NCBI RefSeq assembly: GCF_016464705.1
Contig: NZ_JAEHOB010000006.1
Coordinates: forward strand, 62,001-126,000
Length of the DNA stretch: 64,000 nucleotides
Direction of reading: 5' to 3'
DNA from: Qaidamihabitans albus
GTDB taxonomy: Bacteria; Actinomycetota; Actinomycetes; Mycobacteriales; Pseudonocardiaceae
The translations under genes and the position numbers were made by a program. Positions 1 through 7,235 of this stretch are shown here, in pieces; the first letter of the stretch is position 1, and each line of letters begins with the position of its first letter. Under the pieces are notes generated by a model. That model was not told the DNA's origin. It was given only the letters and a program-made list of their open reading frames with translations, and ran no database searches.

Positions 1-87
1 CAGCGCCCGGACCTTCGCCTCCGGTACCCGGACCTCGCGGCCGTCCGCCGTCCACACCGCGAGCGGCCCCAGCACCCCGAATCGCAC
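1..87 (-). CDS. SARP/AfsR-family transcriptional regulator, N-terminal fragment
   Basis: The 29 visible codons start at a GTG (85-87) and read out of the left edge. They encode VRFGVLGPLAVWTADG followed by REVRVPEAKVRAL. This 'RFGVLGPLAV...V.LGG.K.RAL' pattern is the hallmark of the winged-helix OmpR-like N-terminus of SARP/AfsR/DnrI regulators, which usually continue into a BTAD domain. Such proteins activate secondary-metabolite or local operons. The gene is divergent from the imine-reductase pair, with 83 bp between the starts, so it could regulate that pair; this is inference. The rest of the protein lies outside the window, so its length and any NB-ARC/TPR extension are unknown. Confidence 0.72.
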   Translation of the reverse strand, partial: MRFGVLGPLAVWTADGREVRVPEAKVRAL

Positions 88-170
88 GCGATCGACAGTA
101 GCCGCACACACCGACGAAACCGTGCGCGAACCCGCAGGGCATCGTGCGTGCCCACCGGCACGGTGAACAC

Positions 171-1088
171 ATGACCGAATCGAACCCACCGGCGGTGACC
201 GTGCTCGGCCTCGGCGACATGGGCACCGCACTCGCCGAGGCACTACTGGCCGCCGGCCATCCCACGACCGTCTGGAACCGCACCACGGCCAGGGCCGACC
301 GACTGGTGACCAAAGGCGCTGCCCGCGCGGGCAGCGTGGCCGAGGGGATCGCCGCGAGCCGACTGGTGGTGACCTGCCTGCTGGACCACCGGTCCGTGCA
401 CGACGTTCTCGGCCACCACGCCGACTCGCTGCGCGGCCGGGTCCTCGTCAACCTCACCAGTACCAGCCCGGACGACGCCACCGAACTGGCCACGTGGGCC
501 GCCTGCCACGGCGTCGACTACCTGGACGGCGGGATCATGGCCGTCCCGCCGATGATCGGCACGCCCGACGCGTTCGTGCTCTACAGCGGATCCCGCGCCG
601 CGTTCGACACCTACCACGACACGCTGGCCGCCTTCGGTGCCTGCCATTACCTGGGAGCCGATCCCGGAATGGCCGCGCTGCAGGACTTCGCCCTCCTCAG
701 CGGCATGTACGGCATGTTCGCGGGCATGCTCCACGCCTTCGCCCTCGCCGGCACGGAGGGTATCGAGGCGGCCACCTTCGCTCCGCTGCTGAAGCGCTGG
801 CTGAGCACGATGATCGGTTTCGCCGACACCGCCGCCGAGCAGATCGACAACGGCGACTACGGCCGCGGCGTGGTATCCAACCTCGCGATGCAGGCCACCG
901 GCTACGACGAGTTCCTCACCCTGGCCGAGGCGCGGGGCATCAGCCCCGAGCTCCTCGCCCCGCTCGGTCCGCTCATGCGGCAGCGGGTCGCCGACGGGCA
1001 CGGCGCCGAGGACCTCACCGGCGTCATTGAACTCCTGAAGACCAAGAGTAACGGCAGCGACACAGCCAGGACAGGGAGCGACGCATGA
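171..1088 (+). CDS. NAD(P)-dependent oxidoreductase, imine reductase-like (first of tandem pair)
   Basis: 305 aa. The N-terminal Rossmann fold has VLGLGDMGTALAEALL (about residues 11-26) and the WNRT motif (35-38) that prefers NADP. The C-terminal part is the all-helical dimerisation domain of the 6-phosphogluconate dehydrogenase/imine reductase superfamily. The length fits imine reductases (about 290-310 aa). The position that acts as proton donor in these enzymes appears to be Asp172 (in ALQDFALL). I chose the ATG at 171 over an in-frame GTG at 144 because family proteins begin only a few residues before the Rossmann strand. The stop overlaps the next start (ATGA), so the two genes are translationally coupled. 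The natural substrate is unknown; a beta-hydroxyacid dehydrogenase role cannot be excluded. Confidence 0.85.
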   Translation: MTESNPPAVTVLGLGDMGTALAEALLAAGHPTTVWNRTTARADRLVTKGAARAGSVAEGIAASRLVVTCLLDHRSVHDVLGHHADSLRGRVLVNLTSTSPDDATELATWAACHGVDYLDGGIMAVPPMIGTPDAFVLYSGSRAAFDTYHDTLAAFGACHYLGADPGMAALQDFALLSGMYGMFAGMLHAFALAGTEGIEAATFAPLLKRWLSTMIGFADTAAEQIDNGDYGRGVVSNLAMQATGYDEFLTLAEARGISPELLAPLGPLMRQRVADGHGAEDLTGVIELLKTKSNGSDTARTGSDA

Positions 1089-1966
1089 AGACTGAACCAG
1101 GACCGGTGACCGTGATCGGCCTCGGCCCGATGGGGCAGGCCATGGCCCGCACGTTCCTCGCCCACGGCCACCCGACGACCGTCTGGAACCGCACCGCGGC
1201 CAGGGCCGACGACATGGTGGCCAGGGGAGCGGTGCTTGCCGCGACCCCGGCCGACGCGCTCGCGGCGAGCGAGGTGGTCCTCCTCAGCCTCACCGACTAC
1301 CAGGCCATGTACGACATCCTGGATACCGCCGAACAGGCACTGGACGGCCGGGTGATCGTCAACCTCAGCTCCGACACCCCGCAGCGGAGCAGGGAAGCGG
1401 CCGCATGGCTGGCCGAGCGTGGCGCGCGGCTCGTCGTCGGAGGGATCATGGTGCCCGCCGAGCTGGTCGGTGCCGAGTCGGCCTACGTCTTTTACAGCGG
1501 TCCGCGCGAGGTGTTCGAGGCGCACGAGCCGACGCTTCGGCTCATCGGCAGGCCCGACTACCTCGGTACGGACCCGGCCCTGGCGCAGCTGTTCTACCAG
1601 GCCCAGCTCGACATCTTCCTGACGTCGCTCTCGGCGTACCTGCACGCCACCGCGCTGGTCGGTGCGGCGGGCGTGCCGCCGAAGGCGTTCCTGCCGTACG
1701 CGATCGAGAACTTCGACTCGATCTCGTCGTTCCTCGGCGAGGCCCCACGGGAGATCGACGAAGGCAGGTACCCGGGCGAACTGTCGACGGCGATCATGAT
1801 GGGCGCGACCGCGGACCACATCGTCGGTGCGAGCGAGCAGGCGGGGATCGACGTCGCTCTGCCGCACGCCGTGCGGGAGCACTACCGGCGCGCGATCGCC
1901 GCCGGGCACGGCAAGGACAACTGGACGAGCCTGTACGAGGTGATCAAGAAGCGGGCCGGGGACTGA
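1085..1966 (+). CDS. NAD(P)-dependent oxidoreductase, imine reductase-like (second of tandem pair)
   Basis: 293 aa, paralogous to the preceding gene. It has the Rossmann motif VIGLGPMGQAMA (residues 10-21), WNRT (34-37), VNLSSDTP (92-99) and YVFYSGP (134-140), all typical of imine reductases. The catalytic position appears to hold Tyr171 (LFYQAQL) where the first paralogue has Asp. Imine reductases with Asp or Tyr here are commonly described as R-type and S-type, so the pair may differ in stereopreference; this is inference from motif alignment by eye. Its ATG overlaps the upstream TGA. The 3' end overlaps the convergent tetR gene by 23 bp, so antisense interference between the two transcripts is possible. 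Confidence 0.87.
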   Translation: MKTEPGPVTVIGLGPMGQAMARTFLAHGHPTTVWNRTAARADDMVARGAVLAATPADALAASEVVLLSLTDYQAMYDILDTAEQALDGRVIVNLSSDTPQRSREAAAWLAERGARLVVGGIMVPAELVGAESAYVFYSGPREVFEAHEPTLRLIGRPDYLGTDPALAQLFYQAQLDIFLTSLSAYLHATALVGAAGVPPKAFLPYAIENFDSISSFLGEAPREIDEGRYPGELSTAIMMGATADHIVGASEQAGIDVALPHAVREHYRRAIAAGHGKDNWTSLYEVIKKRAGD

Positions 1967-2555
1967 ACGCGCGCAGTGTGGCCTCCACGAGGGCGTCCGC
2001 GTACGCGGACGTGAGCGGCCCGGTGCGCAGCAGCCAGCGCCGGAACAGCGGGGCGTACAGGAAGTCGAGCACGAGGTCGAGATCCGCCTCGGCGTCCAGC
2101 TGACCGGCACGCTGGGCACTGCGCAGCCGGGCCTTCTTGGCCTCGTCCATGGGAGCGGCCATCTTCTCCCGGTACAGCTCGGCGAGGCCGGGGTCGTTGA
2201 CGATCTCCATGTTCAGCGCCCGGATCGGTGCCTCGAAAGCCGGATCGGCGAACTCGGCGGCCGTCGCCCTGAGCACCTGCTTGAGGTCGGCTTCGAGATC
2301 ACCGGTGTCGGGCAGGGTGATGCCCTCACCCTCGCTGGTCTCGCCGAGCGCCAGGATCGAGTCGAAGACCACCGCGCCCTTCGACGGCCACCACCGGTAG
2401 ATCGTCTGCTTACCGACGCCGGCGCGGGCGGCGATCGACTCGATGCTCACCTTCGCGTAGCCGACCTCGGTGATGAGCTCCCGGGTGGCGGCCAGGATCG
2501 CCCGCCGCGACTGCTCGTTGCGCCGGGCGGTGTTCGGGCGCTTGGCGTCTGTCAT
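1944..2555 (-). CDS. TetR-family transcriptional repressor
   Basis: 203 aa. The N-terminal helix-turn-helix reads RAILAATRELITEV, then VSIESIAARAGVGKQTIYRWW (about residues 16-56), a clear TetR_N domain. The C-terminal domain resembles the TetR_C group ending in WLLRTGPLTSAYADALV. The ATG at 2553-2555 lies only 6 nt downstream of a good -10 (TATGAT on the minus strand), so the mRNA is probably leaderless. It is divergent from an SDR gene, and the shared 112-bp spacer holds two 21-bp inverted repeats that look like its operators. It probably represses both itself and the SDR gene. The ligand is unknown. Confidence 0.9.
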   Translation of the reverse strand: MTDAKRPNTARRNEQSRRAILAATRELITEVGYAKVSIESIAARAGVGKQTIYRWWPSKGAVVFDSILALGETSEGEGITLPDTGDLEADLKQVLRATAAEFADPAFEAPIRALNMEIVNDPGLAELYREKMAAPMDEAKKARLRSAQRAGQLDAEADLDLVLDFLYAPLFRRWLLRTGPLTSAYADALVEATLRAFSPRPAS

Positions 2556-2561
2556 GCGCCG

Positions 2562-2567
2562 ATCATA
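2562..2567 (-). promoter_or_regulatory. -10 box of the tetR promoter
   Basis: The minus strand reads TATGAT here, five of six matches to TATAAT, followed by 6 nt and then the tetR ATG. The transcript would begin at or next to the A of the start codon, a leaderless mRNA of the kind common in actinobacteria. No good -35 is visible at 17-18 nt; the operator at 2573-2593 occupies that position. Confidence 0.5.
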
Positions 2568-2572
2568 GACGA

Positions 2573-2593
2573 GGCGAGACGGTCCGTCTTGAC
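2573..2593. promoter_or_regulatory. TetR operator O1
   Basis: GGCGAGACG, 3 nt, CGTCTTGAC. The inner AGACGG-T-CCGTCT (2577-2589) is a perfect dyad. The right half overlaps the -35 TTGACA of the SDR promoter (2589-2594), and the whole site lies just upstream of the tetR -10. A bound repressor would block both divergent promoters. It matches the consensus of O2 in the left half and in CGTCT of the right half. Confidence 0.7.
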
Positions 2594-2617
2594 AGAGTCC
2601 GGGGGAGAGGGCATTCT
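2589..2617 (+). promoter_or_regulatory. Promoter of the SDR gene
   Basis: A perfect -35 TTGACA (2589-2594) is followed by a 17-bp spacer and a weaker -10 CATTCT (2612-2617). The predicted start is near 2624, placing operator O2 immediately downstream. The strong -35 with operators on both sides is the layout of a tightly repressed promoter. Confidence 0.55.
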
Positions 2618-2624
2618 CGGACGC

Positions 2625-2647
2625 AGGCGAGACGAACCGTCTCGCCT
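2625..2647. promoter_or_regulatory. TetR operator O2
   Basis: A perfect inverted repeat with 10-bp arms AGGCGAGACG and CGTCTCGCCT around AAC. Its half-site GGCGAGACG is identical to the left half of O1, 53 bp away centre to centre. It lies between the predicted SDR transcription start and the SDR start codon (2668), where a bound TetR dimer would block elongation or promoter escape. Confidence 0.75.
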
Positions 2648-2667
2648 CGAATGGCTCGGAGGTCCTC

Positions 2668-3507
2668 ATGACGCGAACCCACACCACTCGGTCCCGCGTA
2701 TGGCTCGTCACCGGAGCGTCCCGTGGGCTCGGGCGCGCGTTCACCGAAGCCGCGCTCGGGGCGGGGGATCGCGTCATCGGCACGGCCCGCGATGTCACGC
2801 CACTGGACGAGCTGGCCGACCAGCACGTCGAGCGGCTCGTCACCTTCCCCCTCGACGTCTCCGACCGATCCGCCGTCATGGCCACGGTGGACAAGGCCGT
2901 CGCGACGTTCGGCAGGCTCGACGTCGTGGTCAACAACGCGGGTGGGTTCCTCTTCGGAATGCTGGAGGAGGCGACCGAGGAGCAGGCCAGAGCACACCTG
3001 GACACCAACTTCTTCGGGGCGCTGTGGGTGGCCCAGGCCGTCGTCCCGCACCTGCGGGCACAGGGCTCCGGGCACATCCTGCAGGTCTCCTCGATGGGCT
3101 CCGGTGGCGGTTTCGCCTCCGTCGGGCTGTACGCGGCAGGCAAGTCCGCACTCGACTCGATGAGCGAGGCGCTGGCGATGGAGGTCGAGCCGTTCGGGAT
3201 CAAGGTGACGATCCTGCAGCCCGGCAGCTACGCCACCGAACTGTTCACCAGGGGCACCACCGCGACGACGGCGAACGACGCCTACGCGGACCTGCGCGCG
3301 CAACTGGCCGAGATGTGGGCAGAGTCCCGCGATCCCCGCCCGGAGGAGGCCGCGCCGGTGGTGCTGGACGTCGCCAGAATGCCGGACCCGCCGAAACGGC
3401 TCGTGCTCGGCAGCGCCTCGTACGACATGGTGCAGGACATGCTGGCGGCTCGCGCCACCGAACTGCGCCGGTGGGAGCAGCTCAGCCGCCGGGCGGGCGC
3501 GGCCTGA
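2668..3507 (+). CDS. Short-chain dehydrogenase/reductase (SDR)
   Basis: 279 aa, a classical SDR length. It has the cofactor motif TGASRGLG (residues 15-22), the structural NNAG motif (VVNNAG), the catalytic Ser in VSSMGSGG and the catalytic YxxxK in LYAAGKSAL. The Arg after the glycine motif (TARDV) hints at NADP(H). Downstream residues resemble actinobacterial SDRs annotated as oxidoreductases of unknown substrate. It is divergent from tetR and under two operators, so it is probably induced by a compound bound by that TetR, perhaps its own substrate. The stop codon lies inside a strong hairpin (3500-3541). Confidence 0.9.
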   Translation: MTRTHTTRSRVWLVTGASRGLGRAFTEAALGAGDRVIGTARDVTPLDELADQHVERLVTFPLDVSDRSAVMATVDKAVATFGRLDVVVNNAGGFLFGMLEEATEEQARAHLDTNFFGALWVAQAVVPHLRAQGSGHILQVSSMGSGGGFASVGLYAAGKSALDSMSEALAMEVEPFGIKVTILQPGSYATELFTRGTTATTANDAYADLRAQLAEMWAESRDPRPEEAAPVVLDVARMPDPPKRLVLGSASYDMVQDMLAARATELRRWEQLSRRAGAA

Positions 3508-3541
3508 ACGGGTGCGGGCGTGCCCGCACCCGTTCAGGCCG
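3500..3541. terminator. Bidirectional hairpin between SDR and fmdA
   Basis: A perfect 20-bp inverted repeat (3500-3519 pairing with 3522-3541) with only GT between the arms. It spans the SDR stop codon and ends 11 bp before the convergent fmdA stop. There is no T-tract, as is usual for actinobacterial terminators. Its position between convergent genes supports a terminator for both strands. Confidence 0.7.
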
Positions 3542-3552
3542 GCACGGCAGGA

Positions 3553-4797
3553 TCAGCCGCTGCTCACCGCACACTGTCCCCGGTCGACGCGACGGGGCGG
3601 GCCCGCCGAGGGCCTGGGATCGAAGTCGAAGATGTCGGTGGGAATGTAGAGCGTGGCGCATGCGTTGGGCACGTCCACCACGCCGGAGAACCGGCCTTCG
3701 ATCGGCGCCGCCCCGAGAATCAGATAGGCCTGCTCGGGGGTGTATCCGAACTTGGTGAGGTAGTCGATCGCGTGCAGGCACGCACGGCGGTAGGCGAGCG
3801 TGGCATCGAGGTAGCGCTGCTCACCGGACTCGGTCACCGACAACCCCGCGAACGTCAGGTACTCGGTGTAGCGCGGCTCCACGCGACCCGGGATGAAGGC
3901 GGGCGTCTGCAACCCGTACATCTCCATGCCGCCCTTGATGACGTCGACGTGCAGGTCGATGAACCCGCCCATCTCGATCGCGCCACAGAAGGTGATCTCG
4001 CCGTCGCCCTGGCTGAAGTGCAGGTCACCGAGCGACAGCTTGGCCCCTGGCACGAACACCGGGTAGAAGACCCGCGAACCTCGGGACAGGTTCTTGATGT
4101 CCTGGTTACCACCGTTCTCCCGAGGTGGGGCGGTGCGCGCGGCCTCCGCGGCGACGCGCTCGTAGTCCTCACCCGACAGGGAACCGAGCAGCGCGTTGTC
4201 CGGCTCCGGCGGCAGGGCCAGGGGCGGTACCCGGAAGGGATCCGTCGCGATCAGGTCGCCTTCCCGCTGGTTCCAGTGCGACAGCAGCTCGGACGACGGT
4301 GCCGTGCCCATGAGGCCCGGATGCGCGATGCCGGTGAACGACACGCCGGGCAGGTGCCGCGAGGTTGCCGTCTGCCCGTGGAAGTCCCACACCGCCTTGT
4401 AGGCGTCGGGGAAGTGGTCGGTGAGGAAACCGCCCCCGTTGCTCCGGGCGAAGACGCCGGTGTAGCCCCATCCCTGGCCGGCGACAGGTCCCTGTTCCTG
4501 CGGCACCGGACCGAGTTCGAGAATGTCGACCACCAGCAGATCACCGGGTTCGGCGCCCTCTACCGCGATCGGGCCGGAGAGCTGGTGCACCATGGACAGG
4601 TCCGCGTCACGGACGTCGTCGGCCGAGTCGTCGTTGTGGATGGTCCCGTCGAACCACTCCCGGCATTCGACGCGGAACTCCTCACCGGGACGCACGGTAA
4701 CCGCTGCGGGCACGTCGGGATGCCAGCGGTTGTGTCCGAGTACGTCCTGCTCGGCGAACCGGCGGGACTGATCGACGCTGAACTTGACCTCGGGCAC
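3553..4797 (-). CDS. fmdA: Formamidase/acetamidase (FmdA_AmdA family)
   Basis: 414 aa, the usual length for the family. It hydrolyses formamide or short-chain amides to the acid and ammonia in the cytoplasm. Recognisable family features are VKFSVDQSRRFAEQD at the N-terminus, HNRWHPDVP, the conserved WFDGTIHNDDSADDVRD block, GDLLVVDILELG, and SFTGIAHPGLMGTAPS. The GTG at 4795-4797 is preceded by AAGGAG at a good distance. It lies 23 bp downstream of fmdB in the same orientation, so the two form an operon, as in other bacteria where fmdB accompanies formamidase. It supplies nitrogen from amides. The choice between formamide and acetamide cannot be made from sequence. Confidence 0.93.
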   Translation of the reverse strand: MPEVKFSVDQSRRFAEQDVLGHNRWHPDVPAAVTVRPGEEFRVECREWFDGTIHNDDSADDVRDADLSMVHQLSGPIAVEGAEPGDLLVVDILELGPVPQEQGPVAGQGWGYTGVFARSNGGGFLTDHFPDAYKAVWDFHGQTATSRHLPGVSFTGIAHPGLMGTAPSSELLSHWNQREGDLIATDPFRVPPLALPPEPDNALLGSLSGEDYERVAAEAARTAPPRENGGNQDIKNLSRGSRVFYPVFVPGAKLSLGDLHFSQGDGEITFCGAIEMGGFIDLHVDVIKGGMEMYGLQTPAFIPGRVEPRYTEYLTFAGLSVTESGEQRYLDATLAYRRACLHAIDYLTKFGYTPEQAYLILGAAPIEGRFSGVVDVPNACATLYIPTDIFDFDPRPSAGPPRRVDRGQCAVSSG

Positions 4798-4820
4798 CCT
4801 CTGCTCCTTTCTCCGCGCTG

Positions 4821-5096
4821 TCAGGGACGGGGCAGCCGGGCATGCCTCGGGTCACGACTTACCCGTGTTCCGCTCGGTGGTGGTGCGGTCACCACGTCGG
4901 GGCGTTCCGCGGTGCGCTCGGCGTCCTCGCGTGCCCGGGTCAGTGTCGTGCTGCCACGCCGGAGGGCGGGGGCGGTGAACCGGCGCGCGGCGCAGTCGCC
5001 GCATACCGGGCACGGCTCGGTGTTCGCCGCCTCGCCCATCGGGCGCCGTATCTCGAACTGGCCGCACCACGCGCAGTGGTAGGCATAGGTCGCCAT
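4821..5096 (-). CDS. fmdB: FmdB-family zinc ribbon protein
   Basis: 91 aa. The N-terminal zinc ribbon has C8-x2-C11 and C29-x2-C32, with an extra Cys35, in the pattern M.TYAYHC..CG of the FmdB family. The C-terminal half is basic and looks disordered. FmdB was named as a putative regulator of formamidase; its molecular role is not firmly established. It precedes fmdA by 23 bp in the same operon. An inverted repeat about 100 bp upstream (5192-5214) is a candidate operator for this operon. Confidence 0.88.
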   Translation of the reverse strand: MATYAYHCAWCGQFEIRRPMGEAANTEPCPVCGDCAARRFTAPALRRGSTTLTRAREDAERTAERPDVVTAPPPSGTRVSRDPRHARLPRP

Positions 5097-5191
5097 CGCC
5101 GCATCATCCCTGTGCTGAGTGTTCGACTCCGCCTGGCTTCCCGAGCCTCACAGCGACTAAACAGAGCACGCGAGACGCGCGGCGTGGCAAA

Positions 5192-5214
5192 AAGTGCTCA
5201 TTCGGTGAGCACTT
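5192..5214. promoter_or_regulatory. Inverted repeat, candidate operator
   Basis: AAGTGCTCA (5192-5200), 5-bp spacer, TGAGCACTT (5206-5214): perfect 9-bp arms, 23 bp overall, in the spacer between divergent fmdB and the VOC remnant. The size and symmetry fit a TetR- or GntR-type operator. No copy is seen next to either TetR gene in this window, so the regulator would be encoded elsewhere. Confidence 0.5.
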
Positions 5215-5232
5215 CGCCCAGCAGGATGCTCC

Positions 5233-5472
5233 TTGTCAGCGACGTACGAGAAGCTGCTGTCCATGGGCGCGAAGGAGGACGAGGCGCCCTCCGACCGCGA
5301 GGCGGGGTTCGTGACGGCGTCGGTGGTGGATCCGTTCGGCAACATCCTTGGCGTCATGTACAACCCGCACTACCTGGCGATCGTGGGCGGCGACGAGGCT
5401 CCAGGAGCCCTCCTGGAAAAAAAATCCGTGAGCGTGTCGATCCAGGACGCTCCCCGTTCGACCCAGGGGTGA
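5233..5472 (+). pseudogene. Truncated VOC/glyoxalase-like protein remnant
   Basis: The frame carries only the C-terminal part of a vicinal-oxygen-chelate domain: LLSMGAKEDEAPSDREAG, then TASVVDPFGNILGVMYNPHY. A full VOC protein is about 120-140 aa; the first beta-alpha-beta-beta-beta unit is absent and no in-frame continuation exists upstream. After YNPHY the frame runs on for about 30 residues through an unusual run of eight A (5417-5424). VOC proteins often accompany YciI/DGPF proteins and ECF42 sigma factors, so this is probably a decayed member of that module. The TTG used as start is arbitrary. Confidence 0.65.
5435..5462 (+). promoter_or_regulatory. Candidate ECF42-type promoter
   Basis: TGTCGA (5435-5440), 18-bp spacer, CGAC (5459-5462). 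From memory, ECF42 sigma factors recognise TGTCGA at -35 and CG(A/T)C at -10, so this is a close fit. It lies 53 bp upstream of the yciI start, inside the 3' end of the VOC remnant, and would give autoregulation of the yciI-sigma operon. Confidence 0.6.
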
Positions 5473-5514
5473 GAGGGTCCGAGCGGGACCCGGACGAACC
5501 AGGGAGACAGAACC

Positions 5515-5934
5515 ATGAAGTACATGCTGATCATGCGCGCCACCGACGAGACCGCCGCGGCGTTCCAGGGCGCCGACTTCAACGAGATCATCGAGTCGAT
5601 GGGCCGCTTCAACGACGAGATGATCCGTGCAGGTGTGCTTGTCGCCGCGGAAGGGCTCGACGACGCCGCCGAGGGTGTCGTGGTCGACTACTCCTCCGAG
5701 TCACCCGTGGTCACCGACGGCCCGTACGGCGAGACGAAGGAGCTTTTCAACGGCTTCTGGTTGCTGAACGTCTCCTCGAAGGAGGAGGCCGTCGAGTGGG
5801 CGAAGCGGGCACCGCTGGCCGGACCCGGCAGCAAGTGCGAGATCCGCAGGGTCCCGTCGATCGACGAGTTCCCGCAGGACAACGAGTGGATCCAGAAAGA
5901 GCGGGCGTGGCGCGAAGCCACCGGGCAGCTCTAA
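5515..5934 (+). CDS. YciI/DGPF-domain protein
   Basis: 139 aa, a single YCII-related (DGPF) domain. It starts MKYMLIMRA, a typical first strand, and has VTDGPYGETKELFNGFWLL, in which DGPY replaces the canonical DGPF. The ATG at 5515 follows AGGGAG. Proteins of this family are usually encoded beside ECF42 sigma factors and are thought to belong to the same regulon; their biochemical role is unknown. The gene ends 14 bp before the sigma gene, and a TGTCGA/CGAC promoter lies just upstream, so the two are probably one autoregulated operon. Confidence 0.9.
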   Translation: MKYMLIMRATDETAAAFQGADFNEIIESMGRFNDEMIRAGVLVAAEGLDDAAEGVVVDYSSESPVVTDGPYGETKELFNGFWLLNVSSKEEAVEWAKRAPLAGPGSKCEIRRVPSIDEFPQDNEWIQKERAWREATGQL

Positions 5935-5948
5935 GCGGTTGACCGGAG

Positions 5949-7235
5949 ATGACCGATCCCACGGGCCGCGAGGCCGTCGCCGCCGTCTGGCGGATCGAGT
6001 CCGCACGGATCGTCGGTGGGCTCGCCCGGTACACCGGCGACTTCGCGCTGGCCGAGGACCTCGCCCAGGAAGCGCTGGCCGAGGCACTCGTGACCTGGCC
6101 ACGTGACGGCGTACCCCGCAATCCGGCAGGGTGGCTGCTCACCACCGGCCGGCGCCGTGCGATCGACGCGTTCCGCAGGCGCTCCGCCCTTGACGAGAGG
6201 TACACCGTCCTCGCCCGCGACCTGGGTGAGGGCGGTGTCCTCTCGGGGAGCGCGCCTGCCGATCCCGCCCGGGACGCCGACGACGTGCTGTGGGATCCGG
6301 AACAGATCGATGACGACGTGCTCGCGTTGATGTTCATCTCCTGTCACCCCGTGCTGTCCAGGGAGGCGAGGGTGGCGCTGACCCTGCGGGTCGTCGGCGG
6401 CCTGACGAGCGACGAGATCGCCAGGGTGTTCCTCGTGCCGACCGCCACCGTGCAGGCCCGGATCACCCGGGCGAAGAAGACCCTCGGGGCAGCCCGGGTG
6501 CCGTTCGAGGTGCCACCGGTCGAGGAGTGGAGCGAACGGCTCGGCTCGGTGCTCAGCGTGATCTACCTGATCTTCACCGAAGGATCCTCGGCCAGCTCCG
6601 GTGGTGATCTGATCCGGCTCGACCTCGCAGCCGAGGCACAGCGCCTCGCGCGGGTGCTGACCCGGCTCGTGCCGGGGGAGTCCGAGGCTTACGGCCTGCT
6701 GGCGCTGCTCGAACTGACCGCGGCGCGTTTTCCGGCCCGCACCGGGCCGGATGGCGAGCCGGTGCTGCTGGAGGATCAGGACCGCGGCCGTTGGGACCGC
6801 GCCGCGATCCGGCGGGGGCGAGCAGCCCTTGCCCGCGCGGAGCAGGTCGGCCGCGGTCTGGGTGCCTACGGCTTGCAGGCGGCGATCGCCGAGTGCCACG
6901 CCGTCGCTCCGTCCGTCGACTCGACCGACTGGGAGCGCATCGTGCTCATCTACGAGGCGCTCGGCAGGCTCGCGCCGTCACCGGTGGTCGACCTCAACCG
7001 GGCGGTCGCGGTCTCGATGGCCAGGGGACCGGCCGCGGCGTTGCCGATCGTGGACGAGCTGGTGGCCGCCGGGACGCTGTCGAACTCGTATCTGCTGCCG
7101 AGCGTCCGCGGGGAGTTGCTCACCCGCCTGGGACGCAAGGACGAGGCACGCGCCGAACTGGAGCACGCCGTACGGCTGTGTGGTAACGAGCGCGAGCGAG
7201 CGGTGCTGGAGCGCAAGCGGGACCAGCTTACTTAA
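5949..7235 (+). CDS. ECF42-type RNA polymerase sigma factor with TPR-like C-terminus
   Basis: 428 aa, about twice the size of a plain ECF factor. Region 2 lies at about residues 10-80 (ARYTGDFALAEDLAQEALAEAL, then NPAGWLLTTGRRRAIDAFRR). Region 4 is at about 130-185 (LTLRVVGGLTSDEIARVFLV, then ATVQARITRAKKTL). The remaining 230 residues are helical with TPR-like repeats, diagnostic of ECF42. No anti-sigma gene is adjacent; in this group the C-terminal extension is needed for function. The DGPF protein gene immediately upstream is the standard ECF42 partner. The last codon and the stop lie inside the predicted dif site (7230-7257). Confidence 0.93.
   Translation: MTDPTGREAVAAVWRIESARIVGGLARYTGDFALAEDLAQEALAEALVTWPRDGVPRNPAGWLLTTGRRRAIDAFRRRSALDERYTVLARDLGEGGVLSGSAPADPARDADDVLWDPEQIDDDVLALMFISCHPVLSREARVALTLRVVGGLTSDEIARVFLVPTATVQARITRAKKTLGAARVPFEVPPVEEWSERLGSVLSVIYLIFTEGSSASSGGDLIRLDLAAEAQRLARVLTRLVPGESEAYGLLALLELTAARFPARTGPDGEPVLLEDQDRGRWDRAAIRRGRAALARAEQVGRGLGAYGLQAAIAECHAVAPSVDSTDWERIVLIYEALGRLAPSPVVDLNRAVAVSMARGPAAALPIVDELVAAGTLSNSYLLPSVRGELLTRLGRKDEARAELEHAVRLCGNERERAVLERKRDQLT

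Noticed and set aside
3520-5082. 520-codon open frame opposite fmdA and fmdB
   Set aside because: No protein character; fmdA and fmdB on the minus strand have family motifs and ribosome sites.
5417-5424. Run of eight A after a CCAGGAG/CTCCTGG hairpin
   Set aside because: It looked like a terminator, but the A-run follows the hairpin on the plus strand, and on the minus strand the T-run precedes it, so neither orientation has the hairpin-then-T layout. It may be a slippage site in a dead gene, not a functional feature.
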